The notes: a model not told the origin generated them from the letters alone. A DNA stretch of 64,000 nt from Artocarpus heterophyllus (GCA_025403435.1 CM046341.1:10439219-10503218); one strand, 5' to 3'; shown: positions 47,620 to 60,337, numbered from the stretch's first letter. Program-made: numbers and translations.

Positions 47620-47660
47620 AGATGAAGAAGAATAAGAAGAAGAAGAAGAAGAAGAAAAAA
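47620..47660. repeat. (GAA)n microsatellite
   Basis: gaagaagaataagaagaagaa runs just before the solo-LTR insertion. Confidence 0.85.
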
Positions 47661-47687
47661 GAGAGAGTTCTAGTGAAGGCTAAGGAG

Positions 47688-47692
47688 AACCG
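47688..47692. repeat. Target-site duplication aaccg (left)
   Basis: Repeated exactly at 52198-52202 on the far side of the 4505-bp insertion. Confidence 0.9.
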
Positions 47693-49293
47693 TGTAACGA
47701 CCCGCCCTTACGTGGCCGTCACTTAACTTAAACATCATCATAAACTTAAACTTACTTACAATTAAGGTAGAGAAATTTAGGATAATTTTTTTTCCAATAT
47801 ATATATGGATTCTTACTGAGGAATCCTTAACATGAAACCTTAGAGGAAATAATAGCTATTTTTCAAATCTTAATAACACACGAATTCTTAACATATAACC
47901 TTAAAAGATATAATAATCATTTCTCAAAACTTCATTACGTAAACCTAACGTAATATATAAAATTCTGAAACGTGAAAATAACGTAATAATAAGCATTACG
48001 TCTTAACATAGTTATAATTTCTAAAAGCATGATCCTTTACATAATTCATAACACTAATTTCTTAAAACATAATCATAGTACTTTTCTTGAACTTTTTCTT
48101 TTAAAACATAAGAGTAATTATTTAGCAAGTATTACTTTAAAGACATTTATCAATTTAGATAAAACTATTTTCAAGACAATTTTTAAATTAAATATTAAAA
48201 TAAAATCTCATTTAAATGCTCTCTAAAACTTTCTTAGCAATTATTATATATTGTTGCTTATAATTTTAACATCATAGAAATTTCATATTATTTTCTTAAA
48301 GGTAAACCTTCTTAAACTAAACAAAACATGATTTCTTATAACTTAACCTTTAAGTTTAAGATACTAATTTCTTAAAGCTTTTCTTTAAAAGTTTAATCAT
48401 AATATCATAGAAACATATTCATAAAATTCATTTCTTAACTTAACGTAAAACTCCAATAATCATTTGTAATTCCAGATAAACCTATAATTTTCTTTCTTAT
48501 AAATTTCATGCATTTGTTGCATCGTTTATTGCAACATCTTTAAACTTTGAAATCTTATGGCTCAAGGTTGCGTAATAACAAGCTCAGTTTTTAAAACATA
48601 ATTACGTAAATTATTTACTTATTTATATGCATATAATTTTCGTAAGGTATAAACATACGAAATTTCATAAAATAAAACATGCATAAATTCGTAAATACTA
48701 ATGCGGAAATATTACATTGCGTGAACGGTATCCATTCCCATCTTCACCATTTGTCCGCCGCTCACCACTGCCCATCAAGTGTCGCTGACAGGTTTTTTCT
48801 TACCTACAGCATGAACATACTTAAATGAGCTTTCGCTCAGCAAGTAGGAAATTAACCTCGTAAAACATAATTAAAAATCACTTTAATAAAAATATGCATG
48901 AGCATTTTATGCTTGCTTATCAACTTGATTTATGATTAATTATTTAAGCTGTACCTTATCTTCTTACTTTGGGCCCGAGTGATCGTACCGGTTGCGCGCG
49001 AGTCTTGGGAAGTTAGGGTTCGCGAGGTCCCAACGACACCAAGATCATTCATTTCTTTAACATGGAGCCTCCCCGTGGGTCGGGAGGTTGGTACGACACC
49101 CCTAACTTGTCTCATAAGTTTCACTTGTCTTATTGTGTGTATGCAGTATGACTTATCACTACATAACATCACAATTTCGTAATTCATGAATCGTAACTCA
49201 TAATCATAGATGAATCATAAATCATTATCATACTTCACTTGAAGGTGATTAAACAATATAATTTATATATTGCATACATCACACATTAATCAT

Positions 49294-49345
49294 ATCATCA
49301 TCATCATCATCATCATCATCATAATCATCATCAACATCATCATAG
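49294..49345. repeat. (ATC)n microsatellite
   Basis: Tandem atc/cat triplets inside the solo LTR. Confidence 0.9.
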
Positions 49346-49529
49346 CATTTCACATCATTTCATAACATAGCATATCACATCATAACTTATAACAGTGCAA
49401 TAAATCACTGATCATGCATTTTTATAAATTTTATGAAAATATTTAAAATTAATCTATTTTTAAAACTATTCATACTGTAGGCGAGATTCCTACTTACCTA
49501 GACTCCGAGCTGTGTGGGTCCAGTTGCAT

Positions 49530-50760
49530 CTCGTTGTATCCACAATCTACGCTGCATTCTCAGCAGTGCTCCTCGGACCACTGTGAATGGCTAGGAATGA
49601 TCCATGGAGATTTATTATTGTTGAAAACACATTCTGGACTCCGTTACTACAGTTTGAGTCGCCTCGATCCACGTGCAGTCGGTACCAAATGATTTTCATC
49701 AGAGTGGAATTAGCTCGAACGGAGATCACCATCGTGTTTAGAGTGTCGAAAAGAGTCAAGAGGCGGTCTAGGATCATCGATCGGAGGTCCGGATCACGAA
49801 AAACCCAAAGTGGTGTTGATCGACTGTTGACTGCCGGTGACCGACGGTGATTGGCTCCGTTGGGGGCTGAGCTCGAGCCTACCCCCCTTAACTCGACCCT
49901 TTTGAGTCCAATGGTGGTGTCAATTTTACCCAATTCGACCTCTAACCATACGGATCGAAGCTTGACGGTGGCGGCAAAAATCGAGGCTCCGATCTTGTAT
50001 CTCCGACGGTGGTAGCTCCAAATTGGCCTGGGGGTTTTGTTCCCCATGGTGGTCTGAGCATGTTGGTGGCAGTGGTGCACCACACTGCTGCGTAGAACGG
50101 CCGCCCGAAGCTCCTCACGGCGGTGCACAAAGGCGGAGGTCGATCGTGGTCCTCCGACGGAGTTCCCATGAAATTGAGGGTTGGGCTAGCTTCACCGTGC
50201 ATCACTGAGTGTTTTGCCTCAATCAATTTTGGGGAAGAAGGTCGGGAACGGTGGCGACGGTGGTTGTCGCGGTGGTGGGCGGCGTTGGCCTTCGAACTCC
50301 GGCGTACGGCCAAGCGAGGGTGCAATTGGGCTGGGGTTCTCACTCCTCGTCGCCATCTGAGTCGAACGGTGGCGGCGGTGTCGATCACCGTCGTCAGTGA
50401 CGGCAAGATCGGGTGGTGGCACAACGACGAGAATGGGGCAGCTCTGCTGTTTTGCTACAGCTGAAATCGAGCTGGGTGATCGGTGCCATTCTCTTTGTCT
50501 CTTCGTTCTGAGTCCGTTGACACCAAGATCGTGTCAATCGGAGGTCGGACAGAGGAGAAATCATGTCGAAAAGATGACGTGTTTCAGCGGCTTCAACCGG
50601 CGCGTGTGGCCGCCTCCGGTGGAGTTGTGGGTGGCACGGCACACCGTCGGACTCAGCTTCTCGAGATCTTTCCAATGGTGTAGGAGGTGTCAAAAAATGG
50701 TGGCTGGATCTTGGACTGGGTTTGAGGAGAGAGAGAGTAGAGAGAGAAAGGGGAGTTGAT
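49530..50760. other. GC-rich island of the solo LTR with overlapping ORFs on both strands
   Basis: A GC-rich 1.2 kb in AT-rich surroundings holds open frames in many phases at once (for example 49547-50128 and 49942-50424 on minus, 50123-50759 on plus). That pattern reflects few stop codons rather than a gene. None has recognisable motifs. On the element's strand it is the transcribed part after the TATA box. Confidence 0.6.
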
Positions 50761-53094
50761 CTGATTGGCTCCGTTTTTTTTTTTTTTGTGTCATGTATTT
50801 ATAGACCCTCATGTGGTCCACACAGTCCAAATCGTGCAATACCGGGTAGATCAAATTTTGATCCGTAACTTTAAATTTCTGTAAACATAATTGTACCTTT
50901 AAAAACTGTAACTTATCTACACTCTAAAAATAATCACATAAATTTCTAATTTTCTTGTTGTATTATTGTGTTACTAAAATATTCATACTGATATAAAAAT
51001 CATTTTCATAAATTTATCCATACTATATGGATTTTGTGATTTTATTTTGAGACCGTAAACTTTGAAACATTTGTCTTCAAAATCGATGATTAACTATTTT
51101 TTGTAATTTTATACACATATATATGTATATATATGTGTATATGAATTCTAAGAAAGACATTATGTATTTAAAACTTTGCTCAATATAAGTATTTTTATTA
51201 TTTTTAACTTTTTAAAACTTTAAAATGTAATAACACATATTTCTCACTAAAAATTTTCATATTGTAAACTTTAAATTTCATTATGAAAACAATTGTTGTA
51301 ATTTTGTAAAAGTTTTGTAAATTAAATTGACTATCTAAAAGTCAATTTAATTTAAAATTCTCAACTTAGCACAATTTCGTGCCTATGGATATAACCTGAA
51401 CTATTTATCGTAAAGAGCTATTTGTGGTTCCACAACTTAGTAATAGATTAATATTTGTGGACCTCATCAACGCCCTTTTCTTCTTTACTATTACTATGAT
51501 AATTGTTATTATTACTATTGTTTTTACAATAATAATAATAAACTTTACGTAATTATTAATGTGTAAAATAATTAACCATACACATTCAAAATATTGAAAT
51601 TCTTGAACTTCCAATGATCTTTATAACTTTCTTAAAATTCTTATCTTACTTTATGATCTCTATAAATTTTGAGATCAATCTTAGTAAAACATATCATAAA
51701 TCTTGCATACTTGAACTTGGTGCTCACCATTTTCAATTTATGGTATGGAGCTCATGATCACTTTTGATCTGGGTTTCTTTTACTGAACTGACATCATATA
51801 GGAATTTTCCACATCATCATAGTAAGTTGAAATTTTCACTTTTTGTAAAGTAATCTCAATTTAAACATTCTAATTGAGATTCTTATAAAAATCATTTCTT
51901 TGGCTCGTACATGAAATCAATAAATCATAAACTTTTAATTTAGCACATTAAATAATTATTTTTAATTATTTTAATGTACTATCATAACATTACATTGTTA
52001 CATGTTTCATAAATAAAGCACATAAATTTGTGCATTTACAGCATTATTTATTTCTAAGGTCTTATGGCTAGTAAAACCTTCAAATTTGCGTGTTAATAAT
52101 GCTAAACTTGTACCTTCTCAAGTACTTAGCTTAGTAATGATGGAAAAATCCTCAATTAATTATACTTATTAATTTCTGAATTTTTTCGGTCATTACAAAC
52201 CGTCTGTGTAGAAGGATTTTCAACTCCAAAACCTGTTCTTTTCCTTATTCTTTCTTTATTTTCTTTTCAATTATATTAGTTTTGTTTTGTTTTGGTTGAA
52301 GGGAATTTCAAAATGCAAAGTATAATTTTATGACTCATTTATAGAATTATTTTCTAATTTTTTAATTGAGTTTGTTTATGTTCTTCTATAATTAATGTTC
52401 ATGATTATTTTCTTATTATGTTTAGTGGTCAACTAAATAGGACTTGAAAATATTCTATTGTTAGATTAGGAGACTTTATCCATAATTGTCTTGTTATTCA
52501 AAACTTTAGTAGCGAATTATGGTCAATGATTATAGTCAAGTTTTCATATGATTGGATGTGGAATGTAACCTAGATTAAATGATCTAAGCTTGTGTGATTG
52601 TTACCTTAATCAATCGATCTTTTTTAACTTAATGATTTCATTTTATTAAATCAAGAGAGCTTGTTCTGAGTTGTTTAGTAGAAAGGGGTTTAATAGAGCA
52701 CATGTTTTATTAAATCTACAAACAAAGAAAAGATTATGATAGCAGAGTTTGTTATTATTTACGATTGGTAGTTTTAATAAAGAATTGGGAATTATCTTGT
52801 GATTAACTGTATAGTTATTGTTTAGTGGTTGCAAACGATATTTTAACCAATTTTATTATTCTTGTTTTGTGTTTATTTGTTTTTTTTGTTTTATTTAATT
52901 TTGTCATTTAGTTAATTAATTCCAAAATCCCCATTCTATGTTTTATTTTATCATGTCTTAAATTTTACTGTTAATAACTAATTAATTAGACTCAAGCCTC
53001 TGTAGGAACGATCCTTACTCACTAATTTACTTATTAACGATGACATTTTAAAGTAGTTAAATTGGTGCTCCCACGAGACATACAAACATCAAAC

Positions 53095-54765
53095 AAAAAG
53101 GAAACAAATTCTGAAAAATTCGGAGTACAAGGATTTGGATAAACTTCATGAGAATCTGATTTAATACTTTATAGAGGAAGTCCAACATCCCTAGCCCATT
53201 GAAGAAGGGTAATGATTTCCAATGCTTTCACGGCTTTTGAAGATAGTTTACCTTGAAAGTTGATTGCTAAAGCAACCTTGGGATCTCCCAGATAATTTCT
53301 TATGATAGTACGAACACCTACGAGGGCAGACACGTTACAGATGGCAGCATCAATATTTAATTTGTAATGATTTAAATATGGAGGAAACTACGTCTTGAGA
53401 GACCCTTGAAGAGGAAGTTGTGGAAATTGAGAGTTTATTTTACTGATTGGAACTCTAATAAAAAATTTGAAGACCAAGCGGCAATAAGATGATTCGGCCG
53501 AAGTTATTTTTCCTGGGCAAGTTTATTCCTTTCATTCCAAATAGCCCAAACGATACAAAGGATAAGCTCCAAACTTACAGAATAGTGATCTTTAACATAA
53601 TGGATGATATCTTTAAAATCCAAATGAAGAGAAACTCCAAACCTCTTTTTACGAATTTGTGCCATAAAAAGGCATTTGAGATAGTTTCAATGGAGTTATG
53701 GCAGCATGGACAGAAACCTAAAGGAAGAACATTTCTTTTTTCAAGTGATTGTGTCATTGTTAATGCATCATGATAAGCTTTCCAAACGAAGATTCTGATT
53801 TCCGCTGCTAATTGAAGGCTCCAAAAGCTCTTCCACCATGATCTCTAAGAAGAGAATTTGAGGTAGAAGGAGGAAATTCTAAAGAAGCAGCAAGCTAAAT
53901 GAGTTGATCAGTAGTTGGGAAATGATTCAAAGGGATGCGAGAATGATGGCGATATCATCAGAGTAAACAAATTTAACTAACTTGTCCAAATTCTAAGTCC
54001 TTCTGGCAATGATGAAGTCAGAGACCAAAATGGGCAAATAAGATCAGCCGAAGGAAGAGGCTTAGAGGTATTTGGTCTAGGAGTCCAAGCGCCAGAAAAA
54101 GCTAAAATGTGATCCTCATTCCTAACTTCCATCTTATTCTTGGAGAAGTAATGATTTTTACCAAATAATGCTTACGCTAGGCAAATGAAGGAAGTCTTTT
54201 CTGGGGTAGTATCTTAGCTTTAAAAACTTTTCCCAATAGTGAAGAGGGTTGAGAGTAAAGATGCCAAGCTGCCTTAGCTAATAGAGCTTGATTAAAAGGG
54301 ATGAAAGAGTGAAAATCAAGACCACTTTCTTGTTCAGGGGTACATATTTTCTTCCAATGAAGCCAGTGAGTCTTGTTACTACTAATAGAAGATCCCACCA
54401 GAATTTAGCCATAAGAGACCATTTTATTTCAAAGGTCAATAGGAAAGTTGAAGCAAGACATAGCGTATGTTGGAATAGCTTGGATGACTGCTTTGAGAAG
54501 AACTTCTTTACCTCCTTTTGAAAATTGCTTCTCTCTCCATTTAGAAAATTGATTCATGATTCCTGTTTTAATGTTGCAGAAAAGAAGCTTTGTCGATGCA
54601 CCTGAAATTGAAAGGAGTCTAGGATAATACTCGTGGCAAAGGCATATTGATTTTTGGGAGAAATTCTTAATTCTTCATCATTATTGGGAGAAAAATATAT
54701 TGCTGACTGGGCAAAATTGATAAGTTGCTTTGAACCCAAAAAATAAGCAGCACGCCTAATGTTAG
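53095..54765 (-). pseudogene. LINE ORF2: end of reverse transcriptase, zf-RVT and start of RNase H, broken
   Basis: Read on the minus strand. A KWREKQFSKGGKEVLLKAVI and IPTYAMSCF region (about 54430-54560) is followed by W--ICTPEQESGLDFHSFIPF, NQALLAKAAWHLYSQP and LLGKVFKAKILPQ (54177-54380). Then comes a zinc-binding CPCCHNSIETISNAFLW (53650-53720, zf-RVT). Last is HYKLNIDAAI, RTIIRNYLGDPKVALAINFQ and LSSKAVKALEIITLLQWARD (53160-53380), the plant RVT_3 RNase H. Frames change several times, so it is dead. In life this protein primes and copies LINE RNA at target sites. Confidence 0.8.
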
Positions 54766-54770
54766 AAAAA

Positions 54771-56599
54771 TTGGTTCGGTGAGGTAGCAGAATTTTAAAA
54801 ATTTTTATTTAATCACAAGAAAACTAACTTATAATGCTAAAAACGATAAATTAAATCTAATTTAATATATTAGTTGGAGACCGAAAATAACACTTTTAAC
54901 TGAACAATTCTTGAACAATGAATATTTACTATGAAATCTTCAATGTTATTCTTTTCCCTCAGATGTATATGTAGGCAAAACTCAGCAAATTTCTACTACA
55001 GCTACACTCTTTCTAGCTGCTCAAGTGCTAAGGAACTAAGATTACTCAAAATGAGCAATCTAAGCTCTACTTTCTAATTTGCACTTGGGCAGACTGAGAA
55101 TAAATAAATACTCAAGGCCTCTATTTGTACATAGAAGTAGGAGAATGAGTCAAAAGTCTATTAGAATCAAGAGATAAATATTCTCTCTCCTTATTTGAAT
55201 TTGGCGCCATCCACTAGCTAGAGAATTCAAAATTTCTATCCAATCACAGTATAAGGTTTTTGTGATTACCTGCATGATCTAGGATAATTATTACACACAA
55301 ACTAGATAAATTTACACTAAGATGGAGGATAAATTTTAAACTTGATTCACCTATAAGACACTTACATTGTTCTCATATCTTTGAAAAATACAAATTATTT
55401 CCTAAGTAACAAATCCAGACTTGAAGCAAACTTTCATTTTTTATCCACTTTTTATTCTTTTTTTACTTTTCTTTTTTTAATTAATTATTTATATTTTTAA
55501 TTATTTATTTTGAAGTTTTCTTTTTCTTTTTGAGTCTACAGACATATAGAATAAATAAACGTGCTTCCATAACTCTTCTCATCCTCCCATAACATTAGCA
55601 TAACCCAAAATACATTCAAAATCGATCACATGCCTTATGAGTGAAAGGTAAAAAAAAAAAAGGATATGAATTTATTAAAATAGCTAAGCTAAAAATTTGT
55701 GCGTGACAAATAAAAAGAGAACAATAAGCACAACAGGGCAACTAAGGATATAAAATGTAATCATGTAAGCTTGAAAGGTTCAAACGATCTGAAGATGGCC
55801 TAAAATATGCCATTCACTTGTATTATCTAGGATTTTGTACTGAGAGAGATTCAAACAAATTATAAGATTTTATAAAAATAAACCAAATTATATTAACAGA
55901 ACAGTATCAAAATTAGTATAACAAACCAAAGTTTAAGATTAAATGCTCAAATTTTGGGAACCATTAATCTAAATATGAGGCTAACATAAGAAACTAACAT
56001 AAACTTAAATAATATTAGAATTTTATAACAAGCCATGATATAACCATGTTTCTTCATCAGATAGGAGGCATTGTAAAACAAAAACAAAGAGAAAAATAAA
56101 TATTTACAAAACATTTTTTTAGGTTTTCAAAATTTAAAATGTTTTTTTTTTATTTTTTTAAGATTTTTCAATTTTTAGTTTTTTATCAGATGTAGATACT
56201 AACAAACTCAACATGATGAAATACATTACAAACATAATTAGGACACGTCTCAAAAATGCTAAATTACAAACATAATTAGGACACGTCTCAAAAATGCTAA
56301 AGACCCCATAACTCAGTTATCCTAAACATGCATGCGTTTACACAATATGGAAAACATAAGCATAAATGAAAGTATATGAAAGATGACATTCTCAGACCGA
56401 ATCGAGACACGTCTCCCTCACTCAACCATCTTACCACTAAACAAGAATCTTAACAGTTTTGTAAAAAAGCACATCATTTTTTTTCTTTTTTAAGATTTTT
56501 TCACTTTTTTGGGACTTTCTTTTTTTAGTTTTTTTTATACACTTGGTTTTAGAACAAGTCCCATTTTAGACATACAAAAACAGACTCCAACTTGAAAAA
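54771..56599. other. Repeat-derived spacer
   Basis: A stretch at 54850-55260 looks like LTR or leader sequence, but no ends are clear. A 33-base string (attattacacacaaactaga and following) at 55286-55320 is identical to one at 44092-44126. An exact 38-base tandem repeat lies at 56225-56300. No gene is seen. Confidence 0.4.
56225..56300. repeat. Exact 38-bp tandem duplication
   Basis: Two identical head-to-tail copies beginning attacaaacataattaggac (56225-56262 and 56263-56300). Confidence 0.95.
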
Positions 56600-56696
56600 T
56601 TTGGGCATAAATTTGAAAAATTTTGACACAAACCCTCTCGCCCAACATAAATTGAACATTGTCCTCAATATTTAATAAGATTAAGTAGAAAGAGCA

Positions 56697-57069
56697 TTAA
56701 GATATATATACAAGAGTGGCTAATTGAAACACATGAAGAAAAATAAACAAATATGTTGTAGGTAAAACTGAAAGATTAAAGAGTTTAGAGAGACAGATCC
56801 AAATCTTATTTGTGTTTTCTACTAAGCTTTGAAGTTGCAGTGTCTGCCTCAGGAGTGATGATTTGTATTTTCTCGTGTAATTTCTCAATAGTAGGTGCAA
56901 AGATAAAAATCTTTCTTCTTGACTCTTTAACAAAATTTTGTTCCACAACATTATCTATAAAACTTAAAAGACCATAAAAGATATCATTACCGAATAGTTT
57001 ATTATGACAAACATTCCTTCTAGGCTTCTTAGACGTCCTAGTAAAACAATGAAAGCATCTGAGTGACAA
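56697..57069 (-). pseudogene. Unrecognised coding remnant near the 3' end of the gag-only element
   Basis: One minus-strand frame begins MSLRCFHCFTRTSKKPRRN and continues to ATSKLSRKHK. A second frame overlaps it. The basic and cysteine-containing start resembles the style of the upstream unknown ORF, and the two may be parts of one broken protein. No family is recognised. Confidence 0.3.
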
Positions 57070-58010
57070 ATCATAAGTTTTAAACGATCAGGGATATTTT
57101 TGACTATTTTCTTGTTCCTTTGGTTTCATCACAAAGAGTCTCTTGAACAAGAAAACAAAGGATAATACCTAGGAATTTTTCTACTTTGGCTTCAGCTACA
57201 ATAGTTCCCATTAAACCATGACCACACCCTCCATGTAGAAGGTTTATCTTTTTCTTAGCCAAGACTTACCCTAAATAGAATGCAACATTTAAATAGTCAA
57301 TATCCTTTCCTGAATTAGAACCACAGGACACACAGATGTTTTTAAAATTCAAAGATGATTAGGATGAGGACTTCATAATGGTTTCCAAGAAACTAAGACT
57401 CTTTTTTTTAGAATTTTATTTTTTATGAGTTGAAAACATTTTATACCGCTCTAAGTAAGACTCTAATGACAAATGAGATATAGTATATGATTAAATATGA
57501 TCGAAGATAAATGGTAGGTAAAGACAGATGGAAATAGATGTGACTCGACTATAGAACTTTTGAAATTTTTACCCAAGAACTATTCAACTTTTTTAAAAAT
57601 TAAACATTACTGTACAACTTTTCACAAAATGGGACAAAATCAAAATGTATATGACACATCAAATACCTACCGAATAATGCATTTGATAGATAACAAAATA
57701 TTGAAAACAAATAGCACAAACACAATAATCAAACAAACAACAACTATAACAATCGCAAAAACAAAAATCTCTTTTTTATTTTTTATTTTTTTAATTTTTT
57801 CTGATGAAAATTTATTTGAGAATGAAAGAAAACTCATGTTCATCAAAATGCGTCACTAGAAAACCTGTTACTTAGCCATTATGATGATTTTTCACTAAAA
57901 CAAAATTCATATATCAAATAATTTCTCAACAAATTTTTTAAAGAAAACAAAAACACACAAATATTAAAAATACTTTACAGATTTTTCTTAGAACCAGATA
58001 GACTAGGTGA

Positions 58011-58530
58011 CTATTTTCCTTCTAACATTCTTGCAAATTGAACTATTAGGTCTTTTAACGTTAGATTTCCTAGACGTCCTTTTTCTGCTTGAAACAGGGG
58101 CCAAAGTTTACAAATGGCTCCTTGAACATAACTACTAGGATGGTCTAAAAGAGAATCTTGAAGATCATCTAAGTTTTCATCAGATTGCCTATCTTTATAT
58201 AAAAGTATTTTATCATCCCTATTCAATGATGTTAGACCTTTTGACTTATACCTACGCTCATAATTTTGATGACAATGCTTAGGATACTTTGAAGCTATAG
58301 CTCGGGCTCTTTTTTTCCTAGCACAAAGACTTCTACCCATCCTAGGGATACCTTTATTTGTGACAACACTAGGATAAATAAGACCTTCTATATACATTTT
58401 CACATCAGTTGGAAGTTTAAAACGAGAAAGGATCTAAAGACAAGTTACTCGAGCTTTGTACTTTTGCCTAATTTCTTTCTAAGAAAAGGAAGGAAAGTAT
58501 TTCTTCAAGTGATCATATTTAGGCTCCATA
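58011..58530 (-). pseudogene. Unrecognised ORF of the gag-only gypsy element, copy C
   Basis: A likely start at MEPKYDHLKKYFPSFS (about 58530) is followed by a stop, then IRQKYKARVTCL, then a long open part (58403-58011, 130 residues). That part has KMYIEGLI, CARKKRARAIASKYPKHC, DRQSDENLDDLQDSLL, and LGNLTLKDLIVQFARMLEGK before its natural stop. It is basic in the first half and acidic in the middle. It lies about 320 bases after gag. Copy A has the same N-terminal half. I cannot assign a function. Confidence 0.5.
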
Positions 58531-58849
58531 ATGAGTGAGAAAAGAGATTCTTAAGAGTGAATTGATAGCTTTGAAAGAAAAAAGTTAAGTGCTTTGAGTT
58601 GATTTGAGAGCTTTTATTAGAGTATTGAGAAGATTTTGTGGGATTAAGAAAGAAAAGTTTGAAGAGTTGTCAGTAAAATTTTTTAATGATTGAAGAACTT
58701 TGAAAGTTTTTTGGAAATTTTTTAAAGATTTGTGTGATTTACTTATTCATAGGACTCTTCCTTAAAAACTGAGCATTCATAAGTTGAGTATTCTAGAGTT
58801 TGACAAACACTATACAAAGTTTCAATTTTGGGTTCCTAAACATTCATAT

Positions 58850-59760
58850 GTTCCATGGCTTCAATTCTTTTAGTTAAACATGCAATCCTAGCATTTAGAT
58901 CATTTTCTTGACTAAGTTGAAGGACAACTCTTTAAGTATTAGCAAGATTAGACCTAATTGAGCCTTCAAAATTACCATGTTGTCGGTATTGAGAGTTATC
59001 AACTAAATTATCTAGACAATCTAACACCCCATTAATTTTTTTATTAATGAATTCTCCATTATACATTGTTTCAATGAAATGAACGGTTTCAAGAGTTAAG
59101 CCTTCATAAAAAAAAAATAATATAACGCGATTTTTCAAAACCATGATGTGGGCAAGAGTTCAAAAATCCTTAAAACATTTCTAGCATTGAAAATAGACTT
59201 CTTTTACATTTTGAAAAAAAATTTTGAATTTGTTTCTTCAGAGCACTGGTTTTATAAGTTGGAAAGAATTTCTTAAAAAACTCAGTTTGCATTTCTTGTC
59301 ATATGCCAACTGATCTTGGTTTTAAAGAAGTTAGCTAAGTTTTAGCTTTATCTTTTAGAGAAAAAGAGAAAAACTTAAGCTTAATAACTTCATTTGAAAC
59401 ATTTTGATCAATTAAAGTGGCACAAATGTCTTCAAACTCTCTAGGAGGTAGTATGGATTCTCAGATTCTAAACCATGAAAAGTTAGAAGTAAGTTAATCA
59501 TGCCTGGTTAAATATAAAATTATGAGCATTAAGAGGAAAAACTAGACACGGAAGAGTGGATTCACGAGGTAGTTGCAAATAATCATGTATTGAATGAACA
59601 ACATGATTAATGATTTGTTATTTTACCATGTTCTCACTATCATCACTTTTATCATCAGCTATTGTGTTTAAATGTGAAGATGTAACAAACAAAATAGGAA
59701 GCATAACAGGTTCCAGATTTTTCTAACTTGACTGCAAGATTTTGACGTATGAGACCAAGC
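58850..59760 (-). pseudogene. Ty3/gypsy gag remnant, copy C (most complete)
   Basis: The C-terminal part is open at 59144-58932: FFYEGLTLETVHFIETMYNG, then INKKINGVLDCLDNLVDNSQ. This fits the gag helix region (YEGL----R--ID---GG---K----A--L---A-N--Q). Before it lie FKDF, then a CPHH-like region and FFKKFFPTHK, with stops. After it is a cysteine pair (VCQTLEYSTYEC) where other gag proteins have a zinc knuckle. N-terminal motifs match copies A and B. Confidence 0.7.
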
Positions 59761-60337
59761 ACGTATGCAAAACTAAGATAATTACAAAAAGAAAAGTAAA
59801 CAAAAATTTGGACTACGCGAAGAGTAATAAAATACTAGCATGTAAATGATGTGAACAGTAAATTTTTTTGCTTTTTTACTTTTTTATTTTGCTATTTTTG
59901 GCACCTAGAAAAACAAAGAAAATTAAGATTAACAAAAATATTAACAAGATGGGACAGTACAACCGTCCTTTAAAGATAAAAGAAAAATAAAAGGTGTAGA
60001 ATAGGTAAAAAGTTAGACGTTAGATAATTATAGACCACGGTTCAAAAACAATAAAGGACTGAAAAATGGCATGATCAAAATGTGCACTACTCTGATCATA
60101 TTCCAAGGCCACAATGCAGTGTTACAAATTCGGAGCCTATTAGTAATACTTTTATCGAGGGATTAGGTATTTAGAGTAAGTTTGATATTTCAAGTAAATG
60201 AATAGATGTATGATAGCCTACATTGGAGACAAATAACATTGATTGTATGGAGTTGTAAGTGGAAGCATAATTTATGATTATTACTTGTACCATAGATTTC
60301 AAATTTCGACGGTGAAACTTCTTGAGAAGGGTAGATT

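Larger units (their letters stand above)
47693..52197 (-). mobile_element. Solo LTR, 4505 bp, minus orientation
   Basis: Plus-strand ends TGTAACGACCCG and GGTCATTACA with exact aaccg on both sides. Minus orientation is inferred from three signals. A CTATAAATA box on minus at 50796-50804 is followed by a CT-rich leader. CCATTGGAAAGATCTCGAG comes next, as in copies A-C. The GAGC...GCTCATT hairpin block with GTAGGTAAG (48799-48850 on minus) matches the solo LTR 7584-10435. No polyprotein or primer-binding site is present. Long LTRs of this kind occur in several gypsy groups. Confidence 0.82.
47071..53090 (+). mobile_element. LTR-type element inserted in the LINE, itself split by a solo LTR
   Basis: Left part 47071-47692: taataagtgcataatttaac near its start, a GC-rich island (47325-47410) and a TATA box (47546-47553). 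Right part 52198 to about 53090: an end region with tctgtaggaacgatccttac like the ends of Athila/Tat LTRs. Its architecture matches the solo LTR 34390-35712. About 1.5 kb remain without the inner insertion and no coding domain is seen, so it is probably also a solo LTR. Exact ends and target duplication are unresolved. Confidence 0.6.
46426..54770 (-). mobile_element. LINE (L1-type) element, minus strand, interrupted
   Basis: Two separate stretches belong to one non-LTR ORF2: 53095-54765 and about 46905-47023. They are separated by an LTR-type insertion of about 6 kb. The poly-T at 46426-46438 on the plus strand would be the poly(A) tail. The 5' part is missing beyond 54770. Confidence 0.65.
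56640..59960 (-). mobile_element. Gag-only Ty3/gypsy element (TR-GAG-like), copy C
   Basis: Read 5' to 3' on the minus strand: a degenerate primer-binding-like block (about 59955), gag (59760-58850), an unrecognised basic ORF (58530-58011, perhaps continuing at 57069-56811), then the block TGAGGACAATGTTCAATTTA with a following purine-rich GGGCGAGAGGG (about 56635-56670). That last pair is the usual pre-3'-LTR signature of Athila/Tat elements. No protease, reverse transcriptase or integrase lies between, so it would depend on another element. LTR limits were not resolved. Confidence 0.55.

Noticed and set aside
49547..50759. Long overlapping ORFs (193, 160, 120 and 113 residues) on both strands
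   Set aside because: They lie in the GC-rich part of a bounded solo LTR, overlap in nearly every frame, and show no domain or composition of a real protein.
53489..53773. 94-residue plus-strand ORF
   Set aside because: It is antisense to the LINE zf-RVT region, which carries the recognisable motif on the minus strand.
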